From: Roseicyclus sediminis | GTDB taxonomy: Bacteria > Pseudomonadota > Alphaproteobacteria > Rhodobacterales > Rhodobacteraceae | NCBI RefSeq assembly: GCF_025515305.1 | Contig: NZ_JAOPHT010000001.1 | Span: 419,001-483,000, forward strand | Direction: 5' to 3' | DNA: 64,000 bases | Shown: positions 1 to 8,281 of the stretch, piece by piece | Layout of the letters: each line of letters begins with the position of its first letter | Position numbering within the stretch: the first letter of the stretch is position 1 | Translations under genes and position numbers: made by a program | The notes under the pieces: model-generated | The model's database searches: none | Told to the model about the DNA's origin: nothing | Seen by the model: the letters and a program-made list of their open reading frames with translations, nothing else

Positions 1-404
1 TCGTAGTCGTTGCGGGTGTCGATCACCGCGACATCCGGAGACGAGATCAGCGCGTTCCAGTCGGACGGCGCGACATAGGTACCGACAAGGGCGTTGGGGT
101 CCGTGCCCGGAACGCCCATCGTCACGATTTCGCGCTTCAGCCGCACCTTCATGCGCCCGAACGGCATCTCGGAGGCGGTCGACTCCTTCCAGTCGAGATC
201 GGCGCAGCCCGGCAGCCCGCGAATATGCGCCAGAACCGCGTCCACGCCGGCCCGCGGGCCGGCGATCGTGCCGTTGATCCCTTCGGTCGCCAGCAGGAGC
301 GAGCCTTTCACGCCCCCCGCCTCGCACACCTGCAGGAGAGGTTCGCGAAGTGCGGCGGGGTCGGGAAATCTCGTGAAACGGTAGAGCGCGGCGACGGTCA
401 GCAT
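1..404 (-). CDS. trhO: tRNA uridine-34 hydroxylase TrhO (UPF0176, rhodanese-like), 3' part outside window
   Basis: The gene reads leftwards and is cut by the window edge; the first 134 residues are visible. The ATG lies at 404-402 and the protein opens [13 protein letters not shown]. It continues with [14 protein letters not shown] and [15 protein letters not shown], the ferredoxin-like N-terminal domain of the YceA/UPF0176 family. The strings [16 protein letters not shown] and [16 protein letters not shown] follow, then the start of the rhodanese domain ([11 protein letters not shown]). The family makes 5-hydroxyuridine at the wobble position of tRNAs using molecular oxygen; that is family knowledge. 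The catalytic cysteine lies beyond the edge and could not be checked. It is divergent from pncA with a gap of about 75 bases. Confidence 0.9.
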   Translation of the reverse strand, partial: MLTVAALYRFTRFPDPAALREPLLQVCEAGGVKGSLLLATEGINGTIAGPRAGVDAVLAHIRGLPGCADLDWKESTASEMPFGRMKVRLKREIVTMGVPGTDPNALVGTYVAPSDWNALISSPDVAVIDTRNDY

Positions 405-480
405 GGCGTCGCCCTACAAGGTTGCGCGTCTCCGCTCAAGGCGTAGGGTAGTCCATCATGCCAACCAGCGGAGACCCCGG

Positions 481-1086
481 ATGCGCGACGCCGCCCATGC
501 CCTTCTCGTCATCGACGTCCAGAACGATTTCTGCCCCGGCGGCGCGCTGGCCGTGCCCGGCGGCGACGAGATCGTGCCGGGCATCAACGCCTTGATGGAC
601 GAGTACGCCGCCGTCATCCTGACACAGGACTGGCATCCGGCCGATCACCTGAGCTTCGCCAGCCAGCACCCCGGCAAGGCGCCGATGGAGATGACCGAGA
701 TGCCCTACGGTCCGCAGGTTCTATGGCCGGACCATTGCGTGCAGGGAACGGGCGGTGCCGCATTCCACCCCGATCTGAACACGGCGCGCGCCGACATGAT
801 CATCCGCAAGGGCTTCCGCCGCGAGATCGACAGCTATTCGGCCTTCTTCGAGAACGACCACGCGACGCCCACGGGGCTCGAGGGCTATCTGCGCACGCGC
901 GGGATCGCCCGCCTGACGCTCGTGGGGCTCGCGACGGATTTCTGCGTGAACTACTCGGCGGTGGATGCGGCGCGGCTCGGGTTCGAAACCGAGGTCCGGG
1001 GCGATCTCTGCCGCGCGATCGATATCGGGGGCTCGCTCGATGCAGCAAGGACGGGAATGGCCGAGGCCGGTGTCGCGCTGGTCTGA
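481..1086 (+). CDS. pncA: nicotinamidase PncA
   Basis: 201 residues of the cysteine-hydrolase (isochorismatase-like) fold, converting nicotinamide to nicotinate in NAD salvage. The visible catalytic triad is Asp in LLVIDVQNDFCPGG, Lys in MIIRKGF and Cys in LATDFCVNYSA. The metal-binding Asp and His residues are in TQDWHPADHLSF. I start at ATG 481, where the family's N-terminus begins; an in-frame start at 403 would add 26 unlike residues. The gene pairs functionally with pncB about 5 kb downstream on the same strand. Its 3' end overlaps the start of the next reading frame. Confidence 0.93.
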   Translation: MRDAAHALLVIDVQNDFCPGGALAVPGGDEIVPGINALMDEYAAVILTQDWHPADHLSFASQHPGKAPMEMTEMPYGPQVLWPDHCVQGTGGAAFHPDLNTARADMIIRKGFRREIDSYSAFFENDHATPTGLEGYLRTRGIARLTLVGLATDFCVNYSAVDAARLGFETEVRGDLCRAIDIGGSLDAARTGMAEAGVALV

Positions 1087-1855
1087 CTTCAAGACCGCGG
1101 TTGCGTCCTTCGCGCTGGCGGTATGGTTCGCTGTTCCGGCACAGGCCGGTGACGAGGTCTGCGCAAACCCGCCGGACTACCGGAGCGGCGACGCGGCCCT
1201 CGACGCCCTGCTCCAACGCGTGACGCCCGCGCTGGAGGAATATCCCTCGCTTCGCGACGCCGTGTCCGGGATCGCACCCGCCTTCTGCATCTCCGGGGAA
1301 CCGTTCAACGCGCTCGGCTTCTACGAACCGGAGACCCGGAAGATCGTCGTCTCGGAAGGCCTCGATCCCGACCTGCAGCTGGCGATCCTGTTCCACGAAC
1401 TTCGGCACGTGGAACACCATGCCCGCGGCCTCTGCCCCGACCTGTCGCTGTCGATGCGGGACTACGCGCGCGCCGTCTGGGCGATGGAGGCCGATGCCGC
1501 CACCATCAGCCTGATCGTCGCATGGGACTACGCCGAAGGCGGCGACCCGGGCCCATGGGACGCGCTGGTCGACCAGCCGCGCTTCGGCGACATCGCGCGA
1601 ACATTCGGCGCGGTGGTGTCGGAGGGCGGGGACATCTTCACGGCAAGCGAGGCGGCCTTCACCGCCTGGTACCAGAACGAGGACAGACGGACGGGCTACT
1701 ACATCGCCAGTTGTCTTTCCTATCTCGACGACCAGGAGCAAAGCCACGCCCTGCCCGCGTACGGCAGCCTCCCACCTGCCTATTTCGACCGCCTTTGCAT
1801 CCTTCCCGATGGCCGCCCCTTCGATTGCGAGGAGCCTGCAAGCAGCGACGACTGA
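1040..1855 (+). CDS. secreted putative metallopeptidase with HExxH motif (DUF6782-like)
   Basis: About 271 residues. The N-terminus has a hydrophobic stretch (FALAVWFAVPAQA) followed by GDE, a typical signal peptide, so the protein should be exported. Near residue 115 is LAILFHELRHVEHHARG, an HExxH zinc-protease signature. Downstream is WAMEADAATISLIVAWDY, whose Glu could be the third zinc ligand. Four or more cysteines suggest periplasmic disulfides. The start is uncertain: ATG 1040 lies inside pncA, and GTG 1070 is an alternative that trims ten residues. The overlap with pncA suggests translational coupling. I assign the family from memory of the motif layout; the substrate is unknown. Confidence 0.6.
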   Translation: MQQGREWPRPVSRWSDFKTAVASFALAVWFAVPAQAGDEVCANPPDYRSGDAALDALLQRVTPALEEYPSLRDAVSGIAPAFCISGEPFNALGFYEPETRKIVVSEGLDPDLQLAILFHELRHVEHHARGLCPDLSLSMRDYARAVWAMEADAATISLIVAWDYAEGGDPGPWDALVDQPRFGDIARTFGAVVSEGGDIFTASEAAFTAWYQNEDRRTGYYIASCLSYLDDQEQSHALPAYGSLPPAYFDRLCILPDGRPFDCEEPASSDD

Positions 1856-1861
1856 GATCGG

Positions 1862-2839
1862 TCAGAACACGGCGTGTTCGCGCAGGTCGGCCTCAACCTC
1901 GCCCGAGGCGAGCCGCGCGTAGTGCTGCGCCAGGGTCTCGGTCCCGAATTCGGGCGTCGCGTCGGCGTCGTAGCGGCCAGCGGCCTCGTCCCAGACCAGC
2001 ATGGACTCCGTGGCGTAGTAGCGGCCCGTCCGGGCGAACTCCGCCCGCTCGGCCCACTTCGCGCTGACCCGGCCGAGCAGCGAACTCAACCCGATGATCG
2101 CGTCCATCATCGCGACGGGAACCTGCCGGAACTTCGGCTCCATCCCCATTGCGGCGAACAGCGTCTCGCCCTGTTCCCGCGCGGTAAGCGCCGGTCCAGG
2201 CCCACCTATCGGCAGGATCACGTTCTGCCGCGCAGGATCGGTGAGGCAGGTGGCGATGAACCGCCCGAGGTCATCGTCGCTGATCGGCTTGCAGGCGGTC
2301 AGGGTCCCGTCGCCGAACAGAAGAAACGCCTTGCCCTTCCGCAGCCGCTCGACCTGACCCGACAGCGACTTGAAGAACGCCGTGGGCCGGACGATGGACC
2401 AGGTGAGGCCCGAGGCCATCAGCTCGGCCTCGAAGGCGAGCTTGGCGCGCTGGAACTCCAGCAGGGGCTTCTGCACGCAGATCGCCGAGAGCAGGACGAA
2501 ACGCGGCACGCCGGCGGCCTTCGCCGCGTCGAGCGCGGCCTTCTGCGCATCGTGGTCGATGGCCCAGGCATCCTTCGGCCCGCCGGTCCGGGAGGCGAGG
2601 CAGGAGACAACGGCGTCGAAGGCGCCCTCCTCCATCACCTCACGAAGCGTGGTGGGATCCGTGGCGGCTCCCTCGATCGCCTTGGCCCGCGACGGCAGGA
2701 CGCGCGCGGACGCCGCATCCCGGACGAGGCATGTCAGGTCGTGACCCGCCGCAACCATGGCCCGGGCCGTGCCCCGCCCCGCCGTCCCGGTGGCGCCGAG
2801 CAGCAGGACGCGGAGGGGGTCGGGGGGAGTATTGGACAT
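1862..2839 (-). CDS. BciA-like 3,8-divinyl (proto)chlorophyllide 8-vinyl reductase / NAD(P)-binding SDR
   Basis: 325 residues of an atypical short-chain dehydrogenase. The Rossmann glycine motif is at the N-terminus (VLLLGATGTAGRGTARAM). The segment IVRPTAFFKSLSGQVERLRK followed by FLLFGDGTLTACKPISDDDL closely matches the 8-vinyl reductases of plants and BciA of phototrophs, which reduce the C8 vinyl group of divinyl chlorophyllide with NADPH. ATG 2839 is chosen because the 13 upstream residues do not fit the family. No other bacteriochlorophyll gene is present, so a role in pigment synthesis is inferred from sequence only; a related reductase of other function is possible. It is convergent with the metallopeptidase gene, 6 bases apart. 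Confidence 0.7.
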   Translation of the reverse strand: MSNTPPDPLRVLLLGATGTAGRGTARAMVAAGHDLTCLVRDAASARVLPSRAKAIEGAATDPTTLREVMEEGAFDAVVSCLASRTGGPKDAWAIDHDAQKAALDAAKAAGVPRFVLLSAICVQKPLLEFQRAKLAFEAELMASGLTWSIVRPTAFFKSLSGQVERLRKGKAFLLFGDGTLTACKPISDDDLGRFIATCLTDPARQNVILPIGGPGPALTAREQGETLFAAMGMEPKFRQVPVAMMDAIIGLSSLLGRVSAKWAERAEFARTGRYYATESMLVWDEAAGRYDADATPEFGTETLAQHYARLASGEVEADLREHAVF

Positions 2840-2902
2840 CGGGCGGCTCCGGCTTTCGATCAATCTCAGCCTAGCCAATCGGCGGGACGTGTCACCGTGT
2901 CA

Positions 2903-4018
2903 TCAGGGCGCGATCACGCCCTGCCACAGCCGGACCTTCAGCCCGCCATGGGCGACATGCGCGGAGGGCTCAAGCGGCAGGCCCGTGACTTTCGCCAGCC
3001 CCTCGTCGCTGGTGACGATGCCCACGCGCCAGCCCTTGAACCGCTCGGACAGGACCTGCCCAAGCGCCGAATGGAGCGCAAAGAGTGGCTTGCGGTTCCC
3101 GATCCGCGTTCCGTATGGCGGGTTCGTCAGGACGAGGCCCGGCGGCCCGTCGGGCGGGGTCAGTTCGCTGAGCGGCTGGCAGTCGAAGCGGCACCAGTCC
3201 TCGAGACCCGCGCGCGCCGCGTTTTCCCGGGCACCCCGGATGGCGCCCGCATCGCGGTCGAAACCCATGAAACGGGCGGCGGGCGTGATGACGGGGCCGT
3301 CGGGGACGTCAGGCCGCGCGCCACCCTTCAGCGCCTCGAAGGCGAAGCGCCGGTCACGTCCTGGCACGAGGCCCGCGGCGATTCCCGCCGCCTCGAGCGG
3401 AATGGTCCCCGAACCGCACATCGGGTCGATGACGGCCTGGGTGCCGTCGAACCCCATCGACCAGAGGAACCCCGCCGCCATCGTCTCCCGCAGGGGCGCC
3501 TTGCCGACATAGAGCTTCTGCCCCCGCCGGTGCAGCGCCTCGCCCGTGGTGTCCAGCGAGATCGTGCAGAGGTCATCCTCGATCCGGACCTTCACGGCGA
3601 TCTCCGCCTCCGCCGCCACGGGGATGCCGGCATCGGCAAGCGCCTGCGAAACCCGCTGCGCGGCGGCCTTGTGATGGTAGATCTTCGAGGCGCGGCAGAC
3701 GGCCTCGACCTTGACCGGAGTGCCGGGGACCAACCAGTCGGTCCATGAAACCTTGCGGCTGCGCTTGTCGAGTTGTGCGAGGTGCATGGCGCGGAAGGAA
3801 GCGACGCGCCACAGGACCCGGACGGCGCAGCGCAGGACAATGTTCGCACGCGCCGCTTCGGGCAGGCCCCCGGCGATCTCCACGCCACCGGGCACGCGGG
3901 CCACACCCGCGAAGCCCTTCGCCCGTGCCTCGGCCTCGAGCGCGTCCTCAAGCCCCGGCGTTCCCACCAGAAAGACGACGCCCGGCGCCGTCACCGGGCC
4001 GGGCGCATCGCTGTCCAT
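2903..4018 (-). CDS. THUMP-domain class I RNA guanine-N2 methyltransferase (RlmL/Trm14-like)
   Basis: 371 residues. The first half contains a THUMP-type RNA-binding region. The second half carries the methyltransferase: VIDPMCGSGTIPLEAAGIA is the SAM-binding motif, and LVLTNPPYGTRIG is the NPPY motif of enzymes that methylate exocyclic amino groups. This matches the methyltransferase half of RlmL (23S rRNA m2G2445), but it is much shorter than the fused RlmKL of gammaproteobacteria. A tRNA target, as for Trm14, cannot be excluded. Start ATG 4018 is 11 bases downstream of the efp stop on the same strand, so the two probably share a transcript. Confidence 0.83.
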   Translation of the reverse strand: MDSDAPGPVTAPGVVFLVGTPGLEDALEAEARAKGFAGVARVPGGVEIAGGLPEAARANIVLRCAVRVLWRVASFRAMHLAQLDKRSRKVSWTDWLVPGTPVKVEAVCRASKIYHHKAAAQRVSQALADAGIPVAAEAEIAVKVRIEDDLCTISLDTTGEALHRRGQKLYVGKAPLRETMAAGFLWSMGFDGTQAVIDPMCGSGTIPLEAAGIAAGLVPGRDRRFAFEALKGGARPDVPDGPVITPAARFMGFDRDAGAIRGARENAARAGLEDWCRFDCQPLSELTPPDGPPGLVLTNPPYGTRIGNRKPLFALHSALGQVLSERFKGWRVGIVTSDEGLAKVTGLPLEPSAHVAHGGLKVRLWQGVIAP

Positions 4019-4029
4019 GGCCGGAACCC

Positions 4030-4596
4030 TCAGTCCTTCGCCCGCTCGACGTAGGAGGCGTCCTCGGTGTTCACCACGACCCGCGTGCCGACACCGATAT
4101 GGGGCGGCACCATGATGCGCACGCCGTTGTCGGCCATCGCCGGCTTGTAGGAGGACGATGCCGTCTGCCCCTTCACCACCGGCTCGGTCTCCATGACCTC
4201 GACCGTGACCTTCTGGGGCAGTTCCAGTGCGATCACCACCTCGTTGTGGATCGAGAGGTAGCACTGCATCCCGTCCTGCAGCCATACCTTGGCGTCGCCC
4301 ACGACATCGGCGGAGGCGGTCACCTGCTCGTAGCTCTCGGGTTCCATGAAGTGGTAACCCTCGCCGTCCTCGTAGAGGAACTGGTAGGTCTTTTCCTCGA
4401 CATGGGCGCGCTCGACGCCATCGGTGGTCTTCCAGCGCTCGCTGACCTTGGTGCCGTTGTCGATCCGGCGCATGTCCACCTGGGTCACGGGCGTGCCCTT
4501 GCCGGGGTGGAAGTTCTCGGCCTTGAGGATGACGTAGAGGACGCCGTCGATGTCGACGACATTGCCCTTGCGCAGCTGGGACGCGATGACCTTCAT
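4030..4596 (-). CDS. efp: translation elongation factor P
   Basis: 188 residues, the usual EF-P length, with three OB-like domains. The tip loop FHPGKGTPV puts the modifiable lysine at residue 33. The C-terminal signature [16 protein letters not shown] is intact. EF-P relieves stalling at polyproline stretches. The gene is divergent from epmA, whose product attaches beta-lysine to this lysine, with an 89-base shared promoter region (4597-4685). Both sides therefore point to an EpmA-modified EF-P. Confidence 0.97.
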   Translation of the reverse strand: MKVIASQLRKGNVVDIDGVLYVILKAENFHPGKGTPVTQVDMRRIDNGTKVSERWKTTDGVERAHVEEKTYQFLYEDGEGYHFMEPESYEQVTASADVVGDAKVWLQDGMQCYLSIHNEVVIALELPQKVTVEVMETEPVVKGQTASSSYKPAMADNGVRIMVPPHIGVGTRVVVNTEDASYVERAKD

Positions 4597-4685
4597 GGGG
4601 ACCTCCGCAGTAAGCGTCTCTTGTGGGGCAAGCGGCCCCCGCGTTAGACGCAGCCGTTACCCCATCCGCCGGGAAAGGGCCAGCC

Positions 4686-5705
4686 ATGACATGGTGGGAC
4701 AAGGCCACCCATGCCGACCGGAGGCCGCTGCTGCTTGCGCGGAACCGCATCATCGCGGCGCTGCGGGCCTGGTTCGCGGCCGAAGGCTTCGTCGAGGTCG
4801 ATCCGGCCTATGTCGTCGCCTCGCCGGGAAACGAGGCCCATCTGCACGCGCTGGAAACGGCGGTGACCGACGACACGCTGACGACACGGCGCCGCTACCT
4901 GCACACCTCGCCCGAGTTCGCCATGAAGAAGCTGCTCGCCGCCGGGGAGGAACGGATCTTCAGCTTCGCCCGCGTCTGGCGTGACCGGGAGGGCGGGCCG
5001 CGCCATGCCGCCGAGTTCACCATGCTGGAATGGTACCGTGCGGACGAGGGCTACGAGACGCTGATGGAGGATTGCGCCACCATCCTGCGCATCGCCGCCG
5101 AGGCCGCCGGCGTGACGGAATTTCGCCACCGCGACCTCTCCTGCGACCCCTTCGCCCCGCTCCGTCGAACCAGCGTCGGCACGGAGTTCGCGCGCCACGG
5201 CATCGACCTTCTGGCGACCCTGCCCGGCGGTGCGCCCGACACGGCGGCGCTTGCGGCGCAGCTTCCGGCGGCGGGGATCCCGACCGCTTCGGACGATAGC
5301 TGGTCCGACCTCTTTTCCCGCGCGCTGACGGGTCTCGTGGAACCGGCACTCGGCCCCGGCCCCGTGATCCTAGACGCTTATCCCGCCCCCGAGGCGGCCC
5401 TCGCCCGCCGGCAGCCCGCAGACCCGCGCCTTGCCGAACGTTTCGAGCTTTTCGCCTGCGGGGTGGAACTGGCCAACGCCTTCGGGGAACTGACCGACCC
5501 GGCCGAACAGCGCGCGCGCTTCGAGGCCGACATGGACCTGAAGGAACGCCTCTACGGCACCCGCTATCCGCTCGACGAGGACTTCCTCGCCGCGCTCGCC
5601 CACATGCCGCCCGCGTCCGGCTGCGCGCTCGGCTTCGACCGGCTGGTGATGCTCGCGACCCATGCGCCGCGTGTGGCGGACGTGATGTGGACGCCGCCCG
5701 CCTAG
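4686..5705 (+). CDS. epmA: EF-P (R)-beta-lysine ligase EpmA (GenX/PoxA)
   Basis: 339 residues, equivalent to the catalytic core of class II lysyl-tRNA synthetase without the anticodon-binding domain. Motif 2 is seen as ARVWRDREGGPRHAAEFTML and motif 3 as GCALGFDRLVMLA. HTSPEFAMKKLLA is the conserved active-site strand. ATG 4686 is preferred over 4623 because family members begin right at this point and the extension would fill the shared promoter with efp. The product ligates beta-lysine to EF-P. The aminomutase that makes beta-lysine (EpmB) is not in this window. Confidence 0.94.
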   Translation: MTWWDKATHADRRPLLLARNRIIAALRAWFAAEGFVEVDPAYVVASPGNEAHLHALETAVTDDTLTTRRRYLHTSPEFAMKKLLAAGEERIFSFARVWRDREGGPRHAAEFTMLEWYRADEGYETLMEDCATILRIAAEAAGVTEFRHRDLSCDPFAPLRRTSVGTEFARHGIDLLATLPGGAPDTAALAAQLPAAGIPTASDDSWSDLFSRALTGLVEPALGPGPVILDAYPAPEAALARRQPADPRLAERFELFACGVELANAFGELTDPAEQRARFEADMDLKERLYGTRYPLDEDFLAALAHMPPASGCALGFDRLVMLATHAPRVADVMWTPPA

Positions 5706-5780
5706 ACAAGGCCCCGCCCCCTTGGTCTAACCTCGCACCGCAAGAGAGCGCCCTCGGGCGACGTCACCCCGGAGGCCGCC

Positions 5781-7073
5781 ATGGTCGACATCGCCACCCG
5801 CGTCTACAATCACAAGTGGAAGATCGACCCGATCGTCCGCTCGCTGATCGACACGGATTTCTACAAGCTCCTGATGTGCCAGTCGGTGTTCCGCAACCGG
5901 CCGGACACGACGGTCACCTTCAGCCTCATCAACCGCACCACGCGCATTCCGCTGGCCCGTCTCATCGACGAGGGGGAACTGCGCGAACAGCTCGACCATA
6001 TCCGCACGCTCCGCCTGCGCCGGGGCGAGAGCACCTGGATGCGCGGCAACACCTTCTACGGCAAGCGGCAGATGTTCACGCCCGAATTCATGGACTGGTT
6101 CGAAGCGCTGCAGCTGCCGCCCTACCACCTGGAGCGCGTGGGCGACCAGTACGAGCTGACCTTCGAGGGCAAGTGGCCCGAGGTCATGCTCTGGGAGATC
6201 CCGGCGCTCGCCGTCCTGATGGAGCTGCGCGGCCGCGCCGTCCTGCGCGACATGGGGCGCTTCGAGCTGCAGGTCCTCTATGCCCGCGCCATGACCAAGC
6301 TGTGGGAGAAGGTCGAGCGGCTGAAGAAGATCGAGGGTCTGCGCATCGCCGACTTCGGCACGCGGCGGCGGCATTCCTTCCTCTGGCAGGACTGGGCCGT
6401 GCAGGCGATGCAGGAGGGGCTGGACAACGCCTTCATCGGCACCTCCAACTGCCTGATCGCCAAGAACCGCGACCTCGAGGCCATCGGCACCAACGCGCAC
6501 GAGCTTCCCATGGTCTACGCGGCCCTTTCCGAGACGGACGCCGACCTCGCCCGCGCGCCCTATGACGTCCTGTCGGACTGGCACGAGGAGCATTCGGGCA
6601 ACCTGCGCATCATCCTGCCCGACACTTTCGGCACGCGCGGCTTCCTCGCCCATGCGCCCGCCTGGCTGAACGAATGGACCGGCATCCGGGTGGACAGCGG
6701 CGACCCGGCGGCGGGGGCGGAGATGGCCATCGCCTGGTGGAAATCGCGCGGGCAGGACCCGAAGGAGAAGCTGGTGATCTTCTCCGACGGGCTGGACGTG
6801 GACGTGATCGAGCGGCTGCACGCGCAGTTCTCGGGGCGGGTCAGGGTGTCGTTCGGCTGGGGGACGCTGCTGACGAACGATTTCCGCGGGCTGGTGGAGG
6901 GCGACGCGCTGGCGCCGTTTTCGCTGGTGTGCAAGGCTGTGGCGGCGAACGGACGGCCGACGGTGAAGCTCAGCGACAACCCGGAGAAGGCGATGGGGCC
7001 GGAGGCGGAGATTGCGCGCTACAAGCGGGTGTTCGGGGTGGGCGAGCAGGAACGGCTGGAGGTTGTGGTTTGA
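5781..7073 (+). CDS. pncB: nicotinate phosphoribosyltransferase
   Basis: 430 residues. It forms nicotinate mononucleotide from nicotinate and PRPP with ATP hydrolysis, the step after PncA. Motifs include SLIDTDFYKLLMCQSVF at the N-terminus, IADFGTRRRHSFLWQ with the histidine that is phosphorylated, FIGTSNCLIAK, and the phosphate-binding GIRVDSGDPAAGAEMAIAWW. The 75-base gap after epmA contains no recognisable terminator. The stop codon overlaps the TTG start of the next gene, even though that gene has a very different base composition. Confidence 0.96.
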   Translation: MVDIATRVYNHKWKIDPIVRSLIDTDFYKLLMCQSVFRNRPDTTVTFSLINRTTRIPLARLIDEGELREQLDHIRTLRLRRGESTWMRGNTFYGKRQMFTPEFMDWFEALQLPPYHLERVGDQYELTFEGKWPEVMLWEIPALAVLMELRGRAVLRDMGRFELQVLYARAMTKLWEKVERLKKIEGLRIADFGTRRRHSFLWQDWAVQAMQEGLDNAFIGTSNCLIAKNRDLEAIGTNAHELPMVYAALSETDADLARAPYDVLSDWHEEHSGNLRIILPDTFGTRGFLAHAPAWLNEWTGIRVDSGDPAAGAEMAIAWWKSRGQDPKEKLVIFSDGLDVDVIERLHAQFSGRVRVSFGWGTLLTNDFRGLVEGDALAPFSLVCKAVAANGRPTVKLSDNPEKAMGPEAEIARYKRVFGVGEQERLEVVV

Positions 7074-8047
7074 GTGCTTTGGAATCGCAAGCTATCGCCA
7101 CAGTTCTTGATCGGTTTCGCAAATACGGTGGTGTCGTAAGGACTCTCAAGATAGCGGGCACTGTTATCGGTGCTTCTTTAGTGGCAGCCAGTCCTTGGGT
7201 GGGAGCTCAAGGCTTTCAATCGGCCTCCAATATCGAGTCTTTGATGCTCTTTGGTGGCCTTTTCTTAGCCGTCTTGAGCTCCCTTGCCCTCGTGTTTCTC
7301 GACCAGACAACGCCAGACCTCGTGGCTGAAAACATTGATATCCTTAAGGAAAATGAAAGGCTTAGGGCTGAAATCCTGTATGCGAACAGTTACCAAGACC
7401 ACCTCTTGGCTCGCATCACCGTGAGTTCACAAGTGAACAAACTGGTGGAAGAAGCGGTGTCGGAAGGGTGTTCAACTCGGGAACAAGCGTCAAAGTTTGC
7501 TCAGAGTATCTTGGGCATTTTCGCAGAAAGGCGTCAGTCGCTCTTTGGGATTGGGGATGAGTATTGGAACTTCGGTGTTTATGTATATGATTCCCATAGG
7601 AAAAAGCTGATCTGTATTGCGTGCAGGCGAGATCGAAAAGAGGATCAAGAGGCATCTCATCGGGAGTGGGAACCCGGCAACGGACACGTAGGCCTAGCCT
7701 TCAGCCGCGGAACGGAAATAATCTTTGCGGATGCTACCGTCGCGGAGCTGAGACCGGTGTTGGAAGCTACTGGCGAAAATTTTCGTGAATATGACTACAC
7801 TCGCTACAAGTCGTTAGCATCCATACCGATATCTTCAGATGGGGAAAATCCATTGGGCGTTCTCATCGCGACAAGCGACAAAGCTGGTCGCTACAAGAGT
7901 GATCGAGAGCGAACGGACGATGACTGGGAGAACACAGGATCACTACGTGAGGTTGCGGAAAGCCTTGCAATTATTCTTCGCATGACTCACGCTGCGAATA
8001 TCCACGGAGGGCAAACCCATGACAGCGATGGCGCAGGTGGCGCATGA
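7070..8047 (+). CDS. membrane-anchored GAF-domain protein (unrecognised family)
   Basis: About 325 residues from a TTG at 7070 that overlaps the pncB stop by four bases, with GGAGG at 7058-7062 as ribosome-binding site. Two hydrophobic helices (about residues 26-46 and 57-77) are followed by an acidic, probably coiled segment (about 84-110, DLVAENIDILKENERLRAE). A GAF-like domain occupies about 150-300 (WNFGVYVYDSHRKKLICIA, GLAFSRGTEIIFADATV, YKSLASIPISS, GVLIATSDKAGRYK). The G+C content is near half by eye, far below the flanking genes, and codon use differs accordingly, which points to horizontal transfer. There is no kinase or cyclase output domain. The predicted topology is a short periplasmic loop with the GAF domain in the cytoplasm. 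Function unknown; sensing of a small ligand or stress is only a guess. Confidence 0.7.
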   Translation: MSALESQAIATVLDRFRKYGGVVRTLKIAGTVIGASLVAASPWVGAQGFQSASNIESLMLFGGLFLAVLSSLALVFLDQTTPDLVAENIDILKENERLRAEILYANSYQDHLLARITVSSQVNKLVEEAVSEGCSTREQASKFAQSILGIFAERRQSLFGIGDEYWNFGVYVYDSHRKKLICIACRRDRKEDQEASHREWEPGNGHVGLAFSRGTEIIFADATVAELRPVLEATGENFREYDYTRYKSLASIPISSDGENPLGVLIATSDKAGRYKSDRERTDDDWENTGSLREVAESLAIILRMTHAANIHGGQTHDSDGAGGA

Positions 8048-8219
8048 TGCGCCTCTCAGGGATTCCAAGAGCAAGGTTGGTGAACTACAGCGTGAGATCG
8101 ACAGGCTGACGTTGGAGTTTCACCGGACCGGCGACACCGCTTTTCTTACGCAAGCTACAAAGCTAGCCAGAGAGAAGGAGCAGCTATCGAAGCCTGGCAG
8201 GATGCGCTTCGCTAGCTAA
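8019..8219 (+). CDS. small helical protein coupled to the GAF gene, unknown function
   Basis: 66 residues, or 63 from ATG 8028. The start lies 29 bases inside the 3' end of the GAF-protein gene, so translation is likely coupled. The body (KVGELQREIDRLTLEFHR, then AFLTQATKLAREKEQLSK) is amphipathic and charged, suggesting a short helical hairpin or coiled coil. It shares the low G+C of the gene before it and ends before a 60-base region convergent with arfB. No family recognised. Being small and co-encoded, it may be a partner of the membrane protein. Confidence 0.5.
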   Translation: MTAMAQVAHDAPLRDSKSKVGELQREIDRLTLEFHRTGDTAFLTQATKLAREKEQLSKPGRMRFAS

Positions 8220-8281
8220 ACCAAACCAGCCACAGTCTGGATAGTTGAACGCATCACACTGCACCACACGGCAGTTTCTTT

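Noticed and set aside
1874-3748. 624-codon open frame on the plus strand
   Set aside because: It lies antisense to the bciA-like and methyltransferase genes, is Arg/Gly/Pro-rich and has no motif; an artefact of high G+C.
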